Below are positions 1 through 9,072 of a stretch of 64,000 nt of DNA, in pieces. Source of the stretch: Micromonospora nigra. Its GTDB lineage: Bacteria > Actinomycetota > Actinomycetes > Mycobacteriales > Micromonosporaceae. Every line of letters starts with the position of its first letter. Positions within the stretch are counted from its first letter, which is position 1. The stretch is taken from NCBI RefSeq assembly GCF_900091585.1, contig NZ_FMHT01000003.1, forward strand, positions 4,641,501 to 4,705,500. The letters run 5' to 3'. Below the pieces are notes generated by a model. The model worked only from the letters and a program-made list of their open reading frames with translations. It searched no databases and was not told the origin of the DNA. Position numbers and translations under genes: made by a program.

Positions 1-732
1 GGCTGGTACGTCGACGTGGCGTCCAACTCCGTGGTGGTGCTCGCCCGGCCTGGTGCCGAGGACGCCGGCTGGGGCTTCGTCGCCCGCACCGGCGTGCCCC
101 GCCAGGCCGTACGCGTGCAGGTCTCACCGGAACAGCCCCGGCTGTTCGCCGACGTGCGGGGCGGCGACCCGTACTTCATCGGCTCCGGCCGCTGCTCGGT
201 GGGCTTCGCGGTCGTCGGCGGGTTCGTCACCGCGGGGCACTGCGGGCGGGTGGGGGACCGCACCACCGGGGCCGACCGGGCCCCACAGGGAGTCTTCCGC
301 GCCTCGTCGTTCCCCGGTGACGACTGGGCGTTCGTCCAGGTCAACGCCAACACGAGGGTCCTGCCGGAGGTCACCGACTTCCGGGGCGGCTCGGCGCTGG
401 TGGCGGGTTCGCGGGAGGTGCCGGTCGGGTCGTCGATCTGCCGCTCCGGCTCCACCACGGGGGTGCGCTGCGGCACCGTCCAGGCCCGCAACGCCACCGT
501 CCGGTACCCGGAGGGTGCGGTGAGCGGCCTGGTCCGCACCAACGTGTGCGCCGAGCCCGGTGACTCCGGCGGTTCGTGGATCTCCGGCAACCAGGCGCAG
601 GGCGTGACGTCCGGCGGATCCGGCACCTGCACCGTCGGTGGCACCACGTTCTACCAGCCGGTCAACGAGATCCTCCAGCGCAACAACCTGACGTTGGTCA
701 CCGCCGGCTCGGTGGCGCGCGGCCGGCGCTGA
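1..732 (+). CDS. Secreted S1-family serine protease (streptogrisin-like), 5' end outside window
   Basis: The frame is open from the first base, so the gene starts upstream and only the last 243 codons are visible. The catalytic triad is present: His at codon 80 in TAGHC, Asp at about codon 108 in DDWAF, and Ser at codon 189 in GDSGG. Paired cysteines flank the His and Ser motifs, as in alpha-lytic/streptogrisin proteases. The first visible residues (GWYVDVASNSVVV) resemble the end of the pro-domain of this family, so the missing part should be a signal peptide and propeptide. Expected role: an extracellular peptidase matured by propeptide cleavage. No C-terminal accessory domain is seen after the protease fold. 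Confidence 0.9.
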   Translation, partial: GWYVDVASNSVVVLARPGAEDAGWGFVARTGVPRQAVRVQVSPEQPRLFADVRGGDPYFIGSGRCSVGFAVVGGFVTAGHCGRVGDRTTGADRAPQGVFRASSFPGDDWAFVQVNANTRVLPEVTDFRGGSALVAGSREVPVGSSICRSGSTTGVRCGTVQARNATVRYPEGAVSGLVRTNVCAEPGDSGGSWISGNQAQGVTSGGSGTCTVGGTTFYQPVNEILQRNNLTLVTAGSVARGRR

Positions 733-814
733 CGCATCCCCCTCGTGCGGGGGCTCCGGCCCGCTTCCCCCTCGTGCGGGGGCTCCGGCCGGATGCCGGG
801 GCCCCCGCCGGCGG

Positions 815-2518
815 TCAGGGCAGCGCGGCGACCGCCCGCACGTACGCGAGGCCGGTCCGTACGGTCGCCTCCACCAGCACGGCGAGCTGTTCCGGGGCCA
901 CCCCGTACGCCAGGTCGGTGGTCACGTCGCCCGCGAGCACCAGATCGTCGTCGACCTCGTGCACGTACGCCTTGGGCAGCAGCCGGTCCCGGTTCCAGGC
1001 GTTGCAGAACGCGTACGCCTCGGCGCGGCGGCCCGCCGGCAGGCGGCGTGCCGCGACCACCCGGGCGTGCAGGATGTCGCCCCGCCGCCCGGCCCGCCGG
1101 AAGTCGACCACCGCGTCGTCCCAGCGGCCCCGCACCGTCCCGTCGTCGACCAGCGTGTACCGGTCGCCGCGCCGGTCGAGGACGGCGGTGAGCATCGCGA
1201 CGGTGAGGGACCCGATCTCGTCCGGCGCGGTGCCGGCCGTGCTGGCGTCCGTCGCGTCGCTGCCGGCATCGTCGGGGCCGTCCTCGTCCGGGTCGGTCCC
1301 GTCCGGCGGGTCGGGGGCGGGCAGTGGTGTGGCTGCGGCCAGTGGACGCTGCGCCAGCCACGACGCCATCCGCCCGGACTGGTGCCCGGTGCCGTTGCGG
1401 GCGTCGAAGCTGCCGGCCAACGCCGATGCCGCGGCCAGCAGTCGGGTGCCGAGCGCGGCCACGGCGATGTCCGCCGCGGGCCGTTCCGGGCCCGCCGGCC
1501 AGTGCACCGGCCGGTGTCCGAGGCCCGCCTCGACGGCGAGAGCGCAGACCAGCGCCCCGGCGGCGGCGAACTCCATCGCCGACAGGTCGTCGGGTGGCCG
1601 GTCCCAGCGGGGCAACTGCTCGGCCAGGATCGCCAACCCCCGCTCCGGGTGACCGCCGAGCGCGCAGAACCGCAGGTGCGTCGCGAGGTGGTCGAACGTC
1701 CCCGGATCCCGCCGGTGCCGCCGGTACGCCCGCAGGTGCGCTTGCGCCGCCCGGTCGGGCTCGCCCGCGTGCAGCAGGGGCAGCAGCGCGCCGGTCAGGG
1801 CCGCCTCCGGCTGGCCGGTGCAGCCGGCGGGACGCGCGATCAGCGGCTCGAGCAGGGCGAGCGCCTCGGCCCAGTCGCCCCACCCGGCCAGCAGCTCCGC
1901 CTGGCGCACCGGCAGGCAGTCCGGGCAACCCGCGGCCGGGTCCGGGCCGGCCACCCGCCACCGGTGCCACCAGCGCCGGGCGGCCGGCTCGTCGCCCACG
2001 TGGTCGGCGACCCGGCAGCGCAGCTGGGCCACCAGCGCCCCGTCCTCCCCGTCGGTCGCGGTGAGGCCGTCCAACAGGGTCCACGCCTGGTCCAGGCCGA
2101 CGCGGGGCGTGCCCAGCAGCGACTCGACCGCGTAGCGCCGGTACCGGCGCAGCGTCTCGTCCAGGCCCATCCCGGCGCGGGCCGCCCGGACGGCGGCGGT
2201 GCCGCCGCCGGAGAGGGCGGCGGCCCGGGTGGCCGCGTCGAGGCAGCGGCGCACGGGCTCGCACAACCGCCACCGCTCGCCGTGCAGCAGATGCGCCTCC
2301 ACCAGGTCGGCCCAGGCGTCCACGGCGCAGCCGAGGTCACCGGCCGCCTCCGCCAGGGCCGCCACGCGTTCCAGTTCGGCGGTACGCGCGTCCCCGTCGG
2401 GCATGTCGCGGGCGTCGGCGAGCAGCCCCGCCGGGCCGGGGCGCGGGGAAACCCCGGCGGTGCCGGACGCCCCGACGCGGTCGGCGGCCGGTCCGCCGCG
2501 TTCGCCGCGCCCCGTCAT
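815..2518 (-). CDS. Large YbjN-domain protein
   Basis: A 567-residue protein. The C-terminal 130 residues (about 437-567) form a YbjN domain with the typical CNAWNRDRLLPK segment near residues 505-516. The N-terminal three quarters are Ala/Arg/Leu-rich helical sequence that looks like TPR or HEAT-type repeats, but no family is recognised. The ATG at 2518 overlaps the TGA of the upstream YbjN gene (ATGA), which fixes this start and implies translational coupling; the frame stays open further upstream but has no support. YbjN proteins resemble type III secretion chaperone folds and their biochemical role is unsettled. A chaperone or stress role is inference. Confidence 0.75.
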   Translation of the reverse strand: MTGRGERGGPAADRVGASGTAGVSPRPGPAGLLADARDMPDGDARTAELERVAALAEAAGDLGCAVDAWADLVEAHLLHGERWRLCEPVRRCLDAATRAAALSGGGTAAVRAARAGMGLDETLRRYRRYAVESLLGTPRVGLDQAWTLLDGLTATDGEDGALVAQLRCRVADHVGDEPAARRWWHRWRVAGPDPAAGCPDCLPVRQAELLAGWGDWAEALALLEPLIARPAGCTGQPEAALTGALLPLLHAGEPDRAAQAHLRAYRRHRRDPGTFDHLATHLRFCALGGHPERGLAILAEQLPRWDRPPDDLSAMEFAAAGALVCALAVEAGLGHRPVHWPAGPERPAADIAVAALGTRLLAAASALAGSFDARNGTGHQSGRMASWLAQRPLAAATPLPAPDPPDGTDPDEDGPDDAGSDATDASTAGTAPDEIGSLTVAMLTAVLDRRGDRYTLVDDGTVRGRWDDAVVDFRRAGRRGDILHARVVAARRLPAGRRAEAYAFCNAWNRDRLLPKAYVHEVDDDLVLAGDVTTDLAYGVAPEQLAVLVEATVRTGLAYVRAVAALP

Positions 2519-2988
2519 CCGGTGACCGATCCCGGGAGGTGACCTGTGGCCGCCGCCAGCCGGCGACCCGTGGCGACGCCCCGGTCGAGCAACCGGGCCA
2601 GCTGGTGTGTCGTCGCCCCCCGCTCCAGGTCGGTGATGACCTCCCCGCAGACCCGGGCCCGGCCGGCGTCGTCGACATGCACGAACGCCTTGGGCCAGAA
2701 CCGGTCCCGGTTCCACGAGTTGCAGAACGCGTGCAGGGCCGGAACGTGGTCGATGGCGAACGCCGGCGCGGCGAGGGTACGCACCTGGAGCATCTCCCCG
2801 GCCGCGCCGCACAGCAGGAACCAGATCAGGGCGTCCTGCCAGCGGCCGACGAGGTCGCCCCGGTCGTCGGGGGTGACCGCGTGCCCCTGGGCGGCCAGCA
2901 CCTCGGCCACCAGGTCACGGGTCAGTGGCCGCAACGGCCCCGGGTGCCCGGCCAGGGGGCCGTCAGGTCCGTCCTCGGGCGACACCAT
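2515..2988 (-). CDS. Small YbjN-domain protein
   Basis: A 157-residue protein that is almost entirely one YbjN domain, with the core motif CNSWNRDRFWPK around residue 110. It is the upstream partner of the large YbjN protein, and their reading frames overlap by four bases. The shared CNxWNRDxxxPK motif shows that the two are paralogous in their C-terminal domains. Start ATG at 2988 lies after GGGGTGCCCG on the minus strand, a weak ribosome-binding site. Function unknown. The pair lies divergently from ftsK with about 110 bp between. Confidence 0.75.
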   Translation of the reverse strand: MVSPEDGPDGPLAGHPGPLRPLTRDLVAEVLAAQGHAVTPDDRGDLVGRWQDALIWFLLCGAAGEMLQVRTLAAPAFAIDHVPALHAFCNSWNRDRFWPKAFVHVDDAGRARVCGEVITDLERGATTHQLARLLDRGVATGRRLAAATGHLPGSVTG

Positions 2989-3100
2989 CGGGCACCCCTT
3001 CGCCTGGCGGATATCACGACCGTCGGCGATGCCCGCGCTGTGACACGCGGAAGCGACCCGGAAAGCGGCGATACCCGGGCCACGCCGTTACGGTGATGCT

Positions 3101-5563
3101 ATGGCGGGCCGTACCTCTCAGGCGAGCCGGCGACGCGGCGCGTCGCCGCGTGGCACCACGAACAGTCGTGCCCGCCAGCCGGCGAAGTCCACCCGTGCCC
3201 CGGCCCGGCGGCGCACCGCCGCCGCCCGGCCCGGTCCCGCCGCCCTCGTCGGGCGTGCCGTCGGGGCACTGTGGATGGGCCTCGCCCACGGGGCCGGCTG
3301 GGCCGTGCGCGCCGTGGGCCGGCAGGCCGCCTCCGCCCGCGACCTCGACCCGGAGCACCGCCGCGACGGGGCCGGCCTGCTGCTGATCGGCCTGTGCCTG
3401 CTCAGCGCCGTGGCGATCTGGTTCTCCGGCGCGGGCCCGGTCGGTGAGCGGCTGGCCGACAGCGTGCGCCTGTTCCTGGGGGCCATCTCGATCGTGGTGC
3501 CGGTGCTGCTGGGCATCGGCGCGTGGCGGTTGATGCGCCAGCCCGGCGACCCGGAGCACCGGGGCCGAGGGCTGGTCGGCTGGGGTTCCATGCTGGTCGC
3601 CACCGCCGCCATGCTGCACATCGGGCAGAACCCGGTCGACCCGGTGCAGCGTGACTTCGCCGGCGGGCTGATCGGTGCCGGGGTGGGCAGCGTGCTGGAG
3701 CGGGCGGTGACCGCCTGGGTCGCGGTGCCGTTGCTGGTGCTGTTGCTGCTGTTCGGCCTGCTGGTGGTGACCGCCACCCCGATCAACAGGATCCCCGAGC
3801 GGCTGGGCCTGCTCGCCGGCACGGTCGTCGGCCAGCCACCGGTCGACGGGGCGGCCGACGAGGAGGCCCCGGCGAAGCCGGCCCGGCGGCGGCCGGCCAA
3901 GCGGCAGTCTCCGCCGCCGCCGGATCCGGAGGACTTCGACGCCGACCTCGACGGGGTCGACCTGCAGGACACGCTTGTGCTGCCGCGCAAGCCACCGGGG
4001 AAGGTGCCCGCCACCCGCCGGCCGGCCGAGCCGCCGGAGCACTCGCCCGCGCCCACCCGGGCCGAGCAGTTGGCGTTGACCGGGATGGGCGGCGACTACA
4101 CCCTGCCGCCGGCGAACATGCTGGGCAACGGCGCCGCGCCGAAGACCCGCAGCAAGGCCAACGACGAGGTGATCGCCGCCCTGACCGGGGTGTTCGACCA
4201 GTTCGACGTGGACGCCGCCGTCACCGGCTTCACCCGGGGCCCCACCGTCACGCGCTACGAGGTGGAGCTGGGGCACGGCGTCAAGGTCGAACGGATCACC
4301 CAGCTGTCGCGCAACATCGCGTACGCGGTGAAGTCGCCGGACGTGCGGATCCTCAGCCCGATCCCGGGCAAGAGCGCCGTCGGCGTGGAGATCCCGAACG
4401 CCGACCCGGAGAACGTCTCGCTCGGCGACGTGCTGCGGTCCCGGGCCGCCACCAGCGACCACCATCCGATGGTGGTCGCCCTCGGCAAGGACATCGAGGG
4501 CGGCTTCGTGGTGGCGAACCTGGCGAAGATGCCGCACATCCTCATCGCGGGAGCCACCGGGGCCGGCAAGTCGTCCTGTCTGAACTCGCTGCTGGTGTCC
4601 ATCCTCACCCGGGCCACGCCGGACGAGGTGCGGCTGCTGCTGATCGACCCGAAGCGGGTCGAGATGACCGGCTACGAGGGCATCCCGCACCTGGTCACCC
4701 CGATCGTGACCAACGCCAAGAAGGCGGCCGACTCGCTGGAGTGGGTCGTACGCGAGATGGACATGCGCTACGACGACCTCGCCGCCAACGGGGTCCGGCA
4801 CATCGACGACTTCAACCGCAAGGTCCGCAACGGCGAGATCAAGGCCCCGCCGGGCAGCGAGCGGGAGCTGCGCCCTTATCCGTATCTGCTGGTGATCGTC
4901 GACGAGCTGGCAGACCTGATGATGGTCGCGCCGCGCGACGTCGAGGACTCGATCGTGCGGATCACCCAGCTCGCCCGGGCCGCCGGCATCCACCTGGTGC
5001 TGGCCACGCAGCGCCCCTCGGTCGACGTGGTCACCGGCCTGATCAAGGCCAACGTGCCGTCCCGGCTGGCCTTCGCGACCTCGTCGCTGTCCGACTCCCG
5101 GGTCATCCTGGACCAGCCGGGCGCGGAGAAGCTGCTCGGCCGGGGCGACGGCCTGTTCCTGCCGATGGGCGCCTCGAAGCCCGTCCGGATCCAGGGCGCC
5201 TGGGTGACCGAGCGCGAGATCAACGACGTGGTGAAGTTCTGCAAGGACCAGCGCGAGCCGGAGTTCCGCCCCGACGTGCTGACGGTCGCGCAGGACAGCA
5301 AGAAGAAGATCGACGAGGACATCGGCGACGACCTGGACCTGCTGGTCCAGGCGGTGGAGCTGGTCGTCACCTCGCAGTTCGGGTCGACCTCGATGCTCCA
5401 GCGCAAGCTGCGCGTCGGCTTCGCCAAGGCCGGTCGCCTGATGGACCTGATGGAGAGCCGGGGCGTGGTCGGTCCGTCGGAGGGTTCGAAGGCGCGCGAC
5501 GTGCTGGTCAAGCCGGACGAGTTGGAGGAGGTCCTGGCCGGCCTACGGGGCGGCGAGGAGTAG
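3101..5563 (+). CDS. ftsK: DNA translocase FtsK/SpoIIIE
   Basis: An 820-residue septal DNA translocase that moves chromosome arms during division or sporulation septation. After a basic cytoplasmic start there are about four membrane segments (residues 85-230), then an acidic/proline-rich linker, then the RecA-like motor. Walker A is GATGAGKSS at about residues 484-492 and Walker B is VIVDELADL near residue 597. The last 70 residues form the winged-helix gamma domain, which reads KOPS-like polar sequences in the family. Length and order match actinobacterial FtsK. It opens the conserved ftsK-pgsA-clgR-pspA segment. A strong hairpin follows the stop. Confidence 0.97.
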   Translation: MAGRTSQASRRRGASPRGTTNSRARQPAKSTRAPARRRTAAARPGPAALVGRAVGALWMGLAHGAGWAVRAVGRQAASARDLDPEHRRDGAGLLLIGLCLLSAVAIWFSGAGPVGERLADSVRLFLGAISIVVPVLLGIGAWRLMRQPGDPEHRGRGLVGWGSMLVATAAMLHIGQNPVDPVQRDFAGGLIGAGVGSVLERAVTAWVAVPLLVLLLLFGLLVVTATPINRIPERLGLLAGTVVGQPPVDGAADEEAPAKPARRRPAKRQSPPPPDPEDFDADLDGVDLQDTLVLPRKPPGKVPATRRPAEPPEHSPAPTRAEQLALTGMGGDYTLPPANMLGNGAAPKTRSKANDEVIAALTGVFDQFDVDAAVTGFTRGPTVTRYEVELGHGVKVERITQLSRNIAYAVKSPDVRILSPIPGKSAVGVEIPNADPENVSLGDVLRSRAATSDHHPMVVALGKDIEGGFVVANLAKMPHILIAGATGAGKSSCLNSLLVSILTRATPDEVRLLLIDPKRVEMTGYEGIPHLVTPIVTNAKKAADSLEWVVREMDMRYDDLAANGVRHIDDFNRKVRNGEIKAPPGSERELRPYPYLLVIVDELADLMMVAPRDVEDSIVRITQLARAAGIHLVLATQRPSVDVVTGLIKANVPSRLAFATSSLSDSRVILDQPGAEKLLGRGDGLFLPMGASKPVRIQGAWVTEREINDVVKFCKDQREPEFRPDVLTVAQDSKKKIDEDIGDDLDLLVQAVELVVTSQFGSTSMLQRKLRVGFAKAGRLMDLMESRGVVGPSEGSKARDVLVKPDELEEVLAGLRGGEE

Positions 5564-5582
5564 CAGCCCCCCGGACGTGCCA

Positions 5583-5610
5583 CGGGCCCGCCGCAGGTGC
5601 GGCGGGCCCG
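5583..5610. terminator. Bidirectional hairpin terminator after ftsK
   Basis: A perfect 12-bp GC stem (5583-5594 with 5599-5610) around a 4-base loop lies between the convergent ftsK and the small membrane-protein gene. There is no T-tract, which is usual in high-GC actinomycetes. It can serve both strands. Confidence 0.75.
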
Positions 5611-5634
5611 GTGGGCGGATGGGCGGACGGCGCC

Positions 5635-5862
5635 TCAGAGCGCGCTCAGAATCAGCATGCTCAGCAGCATGGCGACCACGTTGGCACCGGCGGCGTACCA
5701 GCCGAGCGGCTTGTCCCCGAGCACCGCGCCGACGACGCCGAGGACCAGCCCGACGACGCCGAACAGGACGGGGTTGAGCAGTAGGGCGAGGACCGCGAAC
5801 ACGAAGCTGACGATCGTGCAGATGCGGGCGGCGCTGATCGAGCGGGCGGTGCTGGTGGCCAT
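5635..5862 (-). CDS. Small two-segment membrane protein
   Basis: A 75-residue protein with a short basic, Ser/Ala-rich N-terminus and two or three hydrophobic stretches (about residues 17-48 and 55-75) joined by a DKPLGWYAA loop. No enzymatic motif. The ATG at 5862 is chosen because the upstream extension in the same frame has arginine-rich, non-coding character. It resembles small DUF4190-like actinobacterial membrane proteins, without certainty. Function unknown. It is convergent with ftsK and probably a separate unit from the SMR exporter 90 bp upstream on the same strand. Confidence 0.7.
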   Translation of the reverse strand: MATSTARSISAARICTIVSFVFAVLALLLNPVLFGVVGLVLGVVGAVLGDKPLGWYAAGANVVAMLLSMLILSAL

Positions 5863-5954
5863 GTCTGCCTCCGGTGTCGAGAGCCTGTCGTTGCCGACCC
5901 CGTCTCTACCCACTGTGTCCGTCCGCCACGCCTGCCCGCCCCGGTGACGGATCT

Positions 5955-6269
5955 TCAGTGGTAGATCTTCAGCCCGACCACACCGGCCACGACCAGCAGA
6001 AGGCACAGGATCCGGGGGAGGCTGGCCGACTCGCCCAGCGCGAGCATTCCCACCAGGGCGGTGCCGACCGCGCCGATGCCGACCCACACCACGTAGCCGG
6101 TGCCGACGGGGATCTCCCGCAGCGCGTACGCCAGGCCCGCCATGCTCAGCACCAGCGTCACCACGAACACCGCCGACGGGACGGGCCGGGTGAAGCCGGC
6201 GCTGCGGTCCAGGGCGATCGCCCACGCGGTCTCCAGCAGGCCGGAGACCACCAGCACGAGCCAGGCCAT
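5955..6269 (-). CDS. SMR-family exporter, Gdx/SugE-like
   Basis: A 104-residue, four-helix small multidrug resistance protein. Glu13-14 in the first helix (GLLETAWAIAL) is the conserved proton- and substrate-coupling acid. The following LDRSAGFTRPVPS and the VGTGYVVWVGIGAVG stretch are closer to Gdx/SugE guanidinium exporters than to EmrE. The protein should work as an antiparallel dimer exchanging protons for guanidinium or a quaternary cation; guanidinium specificity is inference from family resemblance. It is a single SMR gene, not the two-gene paired type. A ribosome-binding site GAGAGGTGACCC precedes the ATG at 6269. Confidence 0.85.
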   Translation of the reverse strand: MAWLVLVVSGLLETAWAIALDRSAGFTRPVPSAVFVVTLVLSMAGLAYALREIPVGTGYVVWVGIGAVGTALVGMLALGESASLPRILCLLLVVAGVVGLKIYH

Positions 6270-6444
6270 CGGGTCACCTCTCCGGGTCGTCCGGCCGTCG
6301 GGGTGGGTGTTCGTCGGCTGACCGTAGCACCGCCGGGTCGGGCCGTCGGGTGGCTGCGCCGGCCGGCCGGACGGGGCAGGATTGGGCGGCGGCTGTGAGG
6401 CAGGTCACTCAGGGGTGGACTTCAAGGTTCCTTGAGGGCGCACG

Positions 6445-7374
6445 ATGATCCGCATGACTCTGTTCCTCTCCGATCCCGAGGTGGCCGCCGGCCTCGACGC
6501 ACCCACCACCGTGGACGCCATGCGGGCGGCACTGCTGGCCGCGTACGCGGGACGCCTCGCCGCGCCGCCCCGGGTCGCCGCGCCCCTGGGCGGCGGCCGG
6601 ATGGTCCTCACCGCCGGGCACCTGACCGGCGAGTGGTACGGCTACCGGGCGTACGACACCTTCGGGCACCCGGAGGCGGCGCAGGTGGTGGTGCTGCACG
6701 ACGCGCGTACGGGCGCGGTGCGGGCGGTGTCCGTCGGCGACGAGCTGGGCTCCCGGCGTACCGGTGGGCTCGGTGGCGTGGCGGTGGACGCCCTGGCCCG
6801 GCCCGACGCGGCCACCCTGGGGGTGATCGGCTCCGGCCGGCAGGCGTGGACGCAGGTGTGGGCCGCGGCGGCGGTCCGTCCGCTGCGGGAGGTGACCGTG
6901 TTCAGCCGCTCGGCGGCCCGTCGTGCGGCCTTCGCGGCCCGGGTCCGGGCGGACCTGGGCGTGCCGGCCCGCGCGGTCGACTCGGCCGCCGCCGCGGTCC
7001 GCGACCGCGACGTCGTGGTCCTCGCCACCACCAGCACGACTCCGGTGCTCGACCCGGCGGACCTGGCTCCCGGCACGCACGTCAACGCGGTGGGCTTCAA
7101 GCAGCGCGACCGGACCGAGTTCGGGCCCGACCTGCTCGACGCCGCCGCCGTCCTGGTCACCGACTCGCCCGCCCAGGCGGGGGCGTACGTGCCGCCCATG
7201 CTGGCCGCCGAACCCCCGTACGCCGACCGGCTGGGTGACCTGGGCGCGGTGCTGGCGGGCGCGGAGCCCGGCCGGACCACGGCGGAGCAGGTGTCGCTGT
7301 TCTGCTCGGTCGGTCTCGCCGGCACCGAGGTGTTCCTCCTGGACCGCCTGGTCCGGGTCGGCGCGGCGGTCTGA
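6445..7374 (+). CDS. Ornithine cyclodeaminase / mu-crystallin family protein
   Basis: A 309-residue NAD(P)-binding protein. The Rossmann glycine motif GVIGSGRQAW is near residue 130, followed by the VFSRS strand, and HVNAVGFKQRDRTEF is the family's conserved segment after the dinucleotide fold. Members include ornithine cyclodeaminase, ketimine reductases and L-alanine dehydrogenases of this fold; the substrate cannot be told from sequence. It stands alone, without amino-acid operon neighbours. ATG at 6445 has weak upstream pairing; the ATG at 6454 is an alternative. Confidence 0.85.
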   Translation: MIRMTLFLSDPEVAAGLDAPTTVDAMRAALLAAYAGRLAAPPRVAAPLGGGRMVLTAGHLTGEWYGYRAYDTFGHPEAAQVVVLHDARTGAVRAVSVGDELGSRRTGGLGGVAVDALARPDAATLGVIGSGRQAWTQVWAAAAVRPLREVTVFSRSAARRAAFAARVRADLGVPARAVDSAAAAVRDRDVVVLATTSTTPVLDPADLAPGTHVNAVGFKQRDRTEFGPDLLDAAAVLVTDSPAQAGAYVPPMLAAEPPYADRLGDLGAVLAGAEPGRTTAEQVSLFCSVGLAGTEVFLLDRLVRVGAAV

Positions 7375-7420
7375 GCGACGCCGGGTCGACGGGCGTCGGC
7401 GCCTGCGTCGAGCGGGGGAC

Positions 7421-7471
7421 GGCGTGCGGGGACGGCGTGCGGGGATCGCGTGCGGGGACGGCGTGCGGGAC
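7421..7471. repeat. 13-bp tandem repeat, four units
   Basis: Units of GGCGTGCGGGGAC at 7421-7433, 7434-7446, 7447-7459 and a 12-base last copy 7460-7471, with one or two differences. They lie in the 200-bp gap between the cyclodeaminase-like gene and rimO. Likely a slippage-generated minisatellite. Confidence 0.7.
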
Positions 7472-7575
7472 GGCGGCACCGGGCGTCCGGGCCACGGGGA
7501 CGGGCGCCCGGTGCCGCGCTGCCTGGCAGCCCCGCCGTTGCGGGCCGGCGTGGGGCGGCCCGGTACCCTCGGGTG

Positions 7576-9072
7576 GTGTCTGCCACCTCCCCTTCCGAAG
7601 CCGCCGGCCGCCGCGTCGCCCTGCTGACCCTGGGCTGTGCCCGTAACGAGGTCGACTCGGAGGAACTGGCCGCCCGGCTGCACGCCGACGGCTGGCAGGT
7701 CACCACGGACGGTGAGGGCGCCGACGTGGTGGTGGTGAACACCTGTGGCTTCGTGGAGAAGGCCAAGCAGGATTCGATCCAGACCCTGCTGGCCGCCGCC
7801 GACACCGGCGCGCGGGTCGTCGCCGCCGGCTGCATGGCCGAGCGGTACGGCCGTGAGCTGGCCGACAGCCTGCCCGAGGCCCAGGCGGTGCTGAGCTTCG
7901 ACGACTATCCGGAGATCTCCGCCCGGCTCGGCGCGGTGGTGGCCGGCGAGACGGTCGACGCACACACCCCGCGGGACCGGCGCGAGCTGCTGCCGTTGAC
8001 CCCGGTCTCCCGCCGCGACAGCGCGGTCTCGCTGCCCGGCCACGGCACCCCGGCGCGGGGCGTGGTGCAGGCCGACGAGCACACGCCCGCGCACCTGCGT
8101 CAGGTGCTGCGCCGCCGCCTCGACACCGGCCCGGTGGCCTCGCTGAAGCTCGCCAGCGGCTGCGACCGGCGGTGCACCTTCTGCGCCATCCCGGCGTTCC
8201 GGGGCGCGTTCGTGTCGCGGACCCCGGACGAGCTGCTGGCCGAGGCGGAGTGGCTGGCCAGGACCGGCGTCCGCGAGCTGGTGCTGGTCAGCGAGAACTC
8301 GACCTCGTACGGCAAGGACCTGGGCGACCCGCGGGCGCTGGAGAAGCTGCTGCCGCAGCTCGCCGCGATCGACGGTGTCGTCCGGGTGCGGGCCAGCTAC
8401 CTCCAGCCGGCCGAGACCCGTCCCGGCCTGGTCGAGGCGATCGCGACCACTCCCGGCGTGGCCCCCTACTTCGACCTGTCGTTCCAGCACTCCAGCGAGC
8501 CGGTGCTGCGCCGGATGCGCCGGTTCGGCTCCACCGACCGGTTCCTGGAGCTGCTGGCCGCCGCCCGCGCCCTGGCCCCGCAGGCGGGGGCGCGCAGCAA
8601 CTTCATCGTCGGCTTCCCCGGCGAGACGCGGGCCGACTACCAGGAGCTGGTCCGGTTCCTCAGCGAGGCGCGGCTCGACGCGATCGGGGTGTTCGACTAC
8701 AGCGACGAGGACGGCACGGAGGCCGCCGGGCTGTCCGGCAAGATCTCCGCCGCGACGATCAAACGTCGGTACGACCGCCTGGCCGCCCTGGCCGACGAGC
8801 TGTGCTCGCAGCGGGCCGAGGAGCGGCTCGGCTCGACGGTCGAGGTGCTGGTCGACTCGGTCGACGACGGCGTGGTCGAGGGCCGCGCCGCGCACCAGGC
8901 CCCCGAGGTGGACGGCTCCACCACCCTCGTCGCCCCGACCGGCGGCGGCGTCGACCTGGCGGCGCTGCGCCCCGGTGACCTGGTGCGGGCGACGGTGACC
9001 GGCACCGAGGGCGTCGACCTGCTGGCCGTGCCGGATGAGATGATCTCGGCGGCGCCCGGCGCGGCACGGTGA
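7576..9072 (+). CDS. rimO: Ribosomal protein S12 methylthiotransferase RimO
   Basis: A 498-residue radical-SAM methylthiotransferase that modifies the conserved aspartate of ribosomal protein S12. The N-terminal UPF0004 domain begins [18 protein letters not shown] with cluster-binding cysteines (also NTCGF and AGCMAE). The radical-SAM cysteines are C-X3-C-X2-C in CDRRCTFC at about residue 196. A C-terminal TRAM domain ends the protein. NEVDSEE and the CAIPAFRG context separate it from MiaB, which is present at 56.5 kb. GTG at 7576 is chosen because the reading frame before it is low-complexity. Its stop overlaps pgsA (GTGA), so the two are translationally coupled. Confidence 0.95.
   Translation: MSATSPSEAAGRRVALLTLGCARNEVDSEELAARLHADGWQVTTDGEGADVVVVNTCGFVEKAKQDSIQTLLAAADTGARVVAAGCMAERYGRELADSLPEAQAVLSFDDYPEISARLGAVVAGETVDAHTPRDRRELLPLTPVSRRDSAVSLPGHGTPARGVVQADEHTPAHLRQVLRRRLDTGPVASLKLASGCDRRCTFCAIPAFRGAFVSRTPDELLAEAEWLARTGVRELVLVSENSTSYGKDLGDPRALEKLLPQLAAIDGVVRVRASYLQPAETRPGLVEAIATTPGVAPYFDLSFQHSSEPVLRRMRRFGSTDRFLELLAAARALAPQAGARSNFIVGFPGETRADYQELVRFLSEARLDAIGVFDYSDEDGTEAAGLSGKISAATIKRRYDRLAALADELCSQRAEERLGSTVEVLVDSVDDGVVEGRAAHQAPEVDGSTTLVAPTGGGVDLAALRPGDLVRATVTGTEGVDLLAVPDEMISAAPGAAR

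Noticed and set aside
576..1652. Plus-strand frame overlapping the protease end and the YbjN gene
   Set aside because: Out of frame with the protease triad and antisense to the YbjN domain; no coding character.
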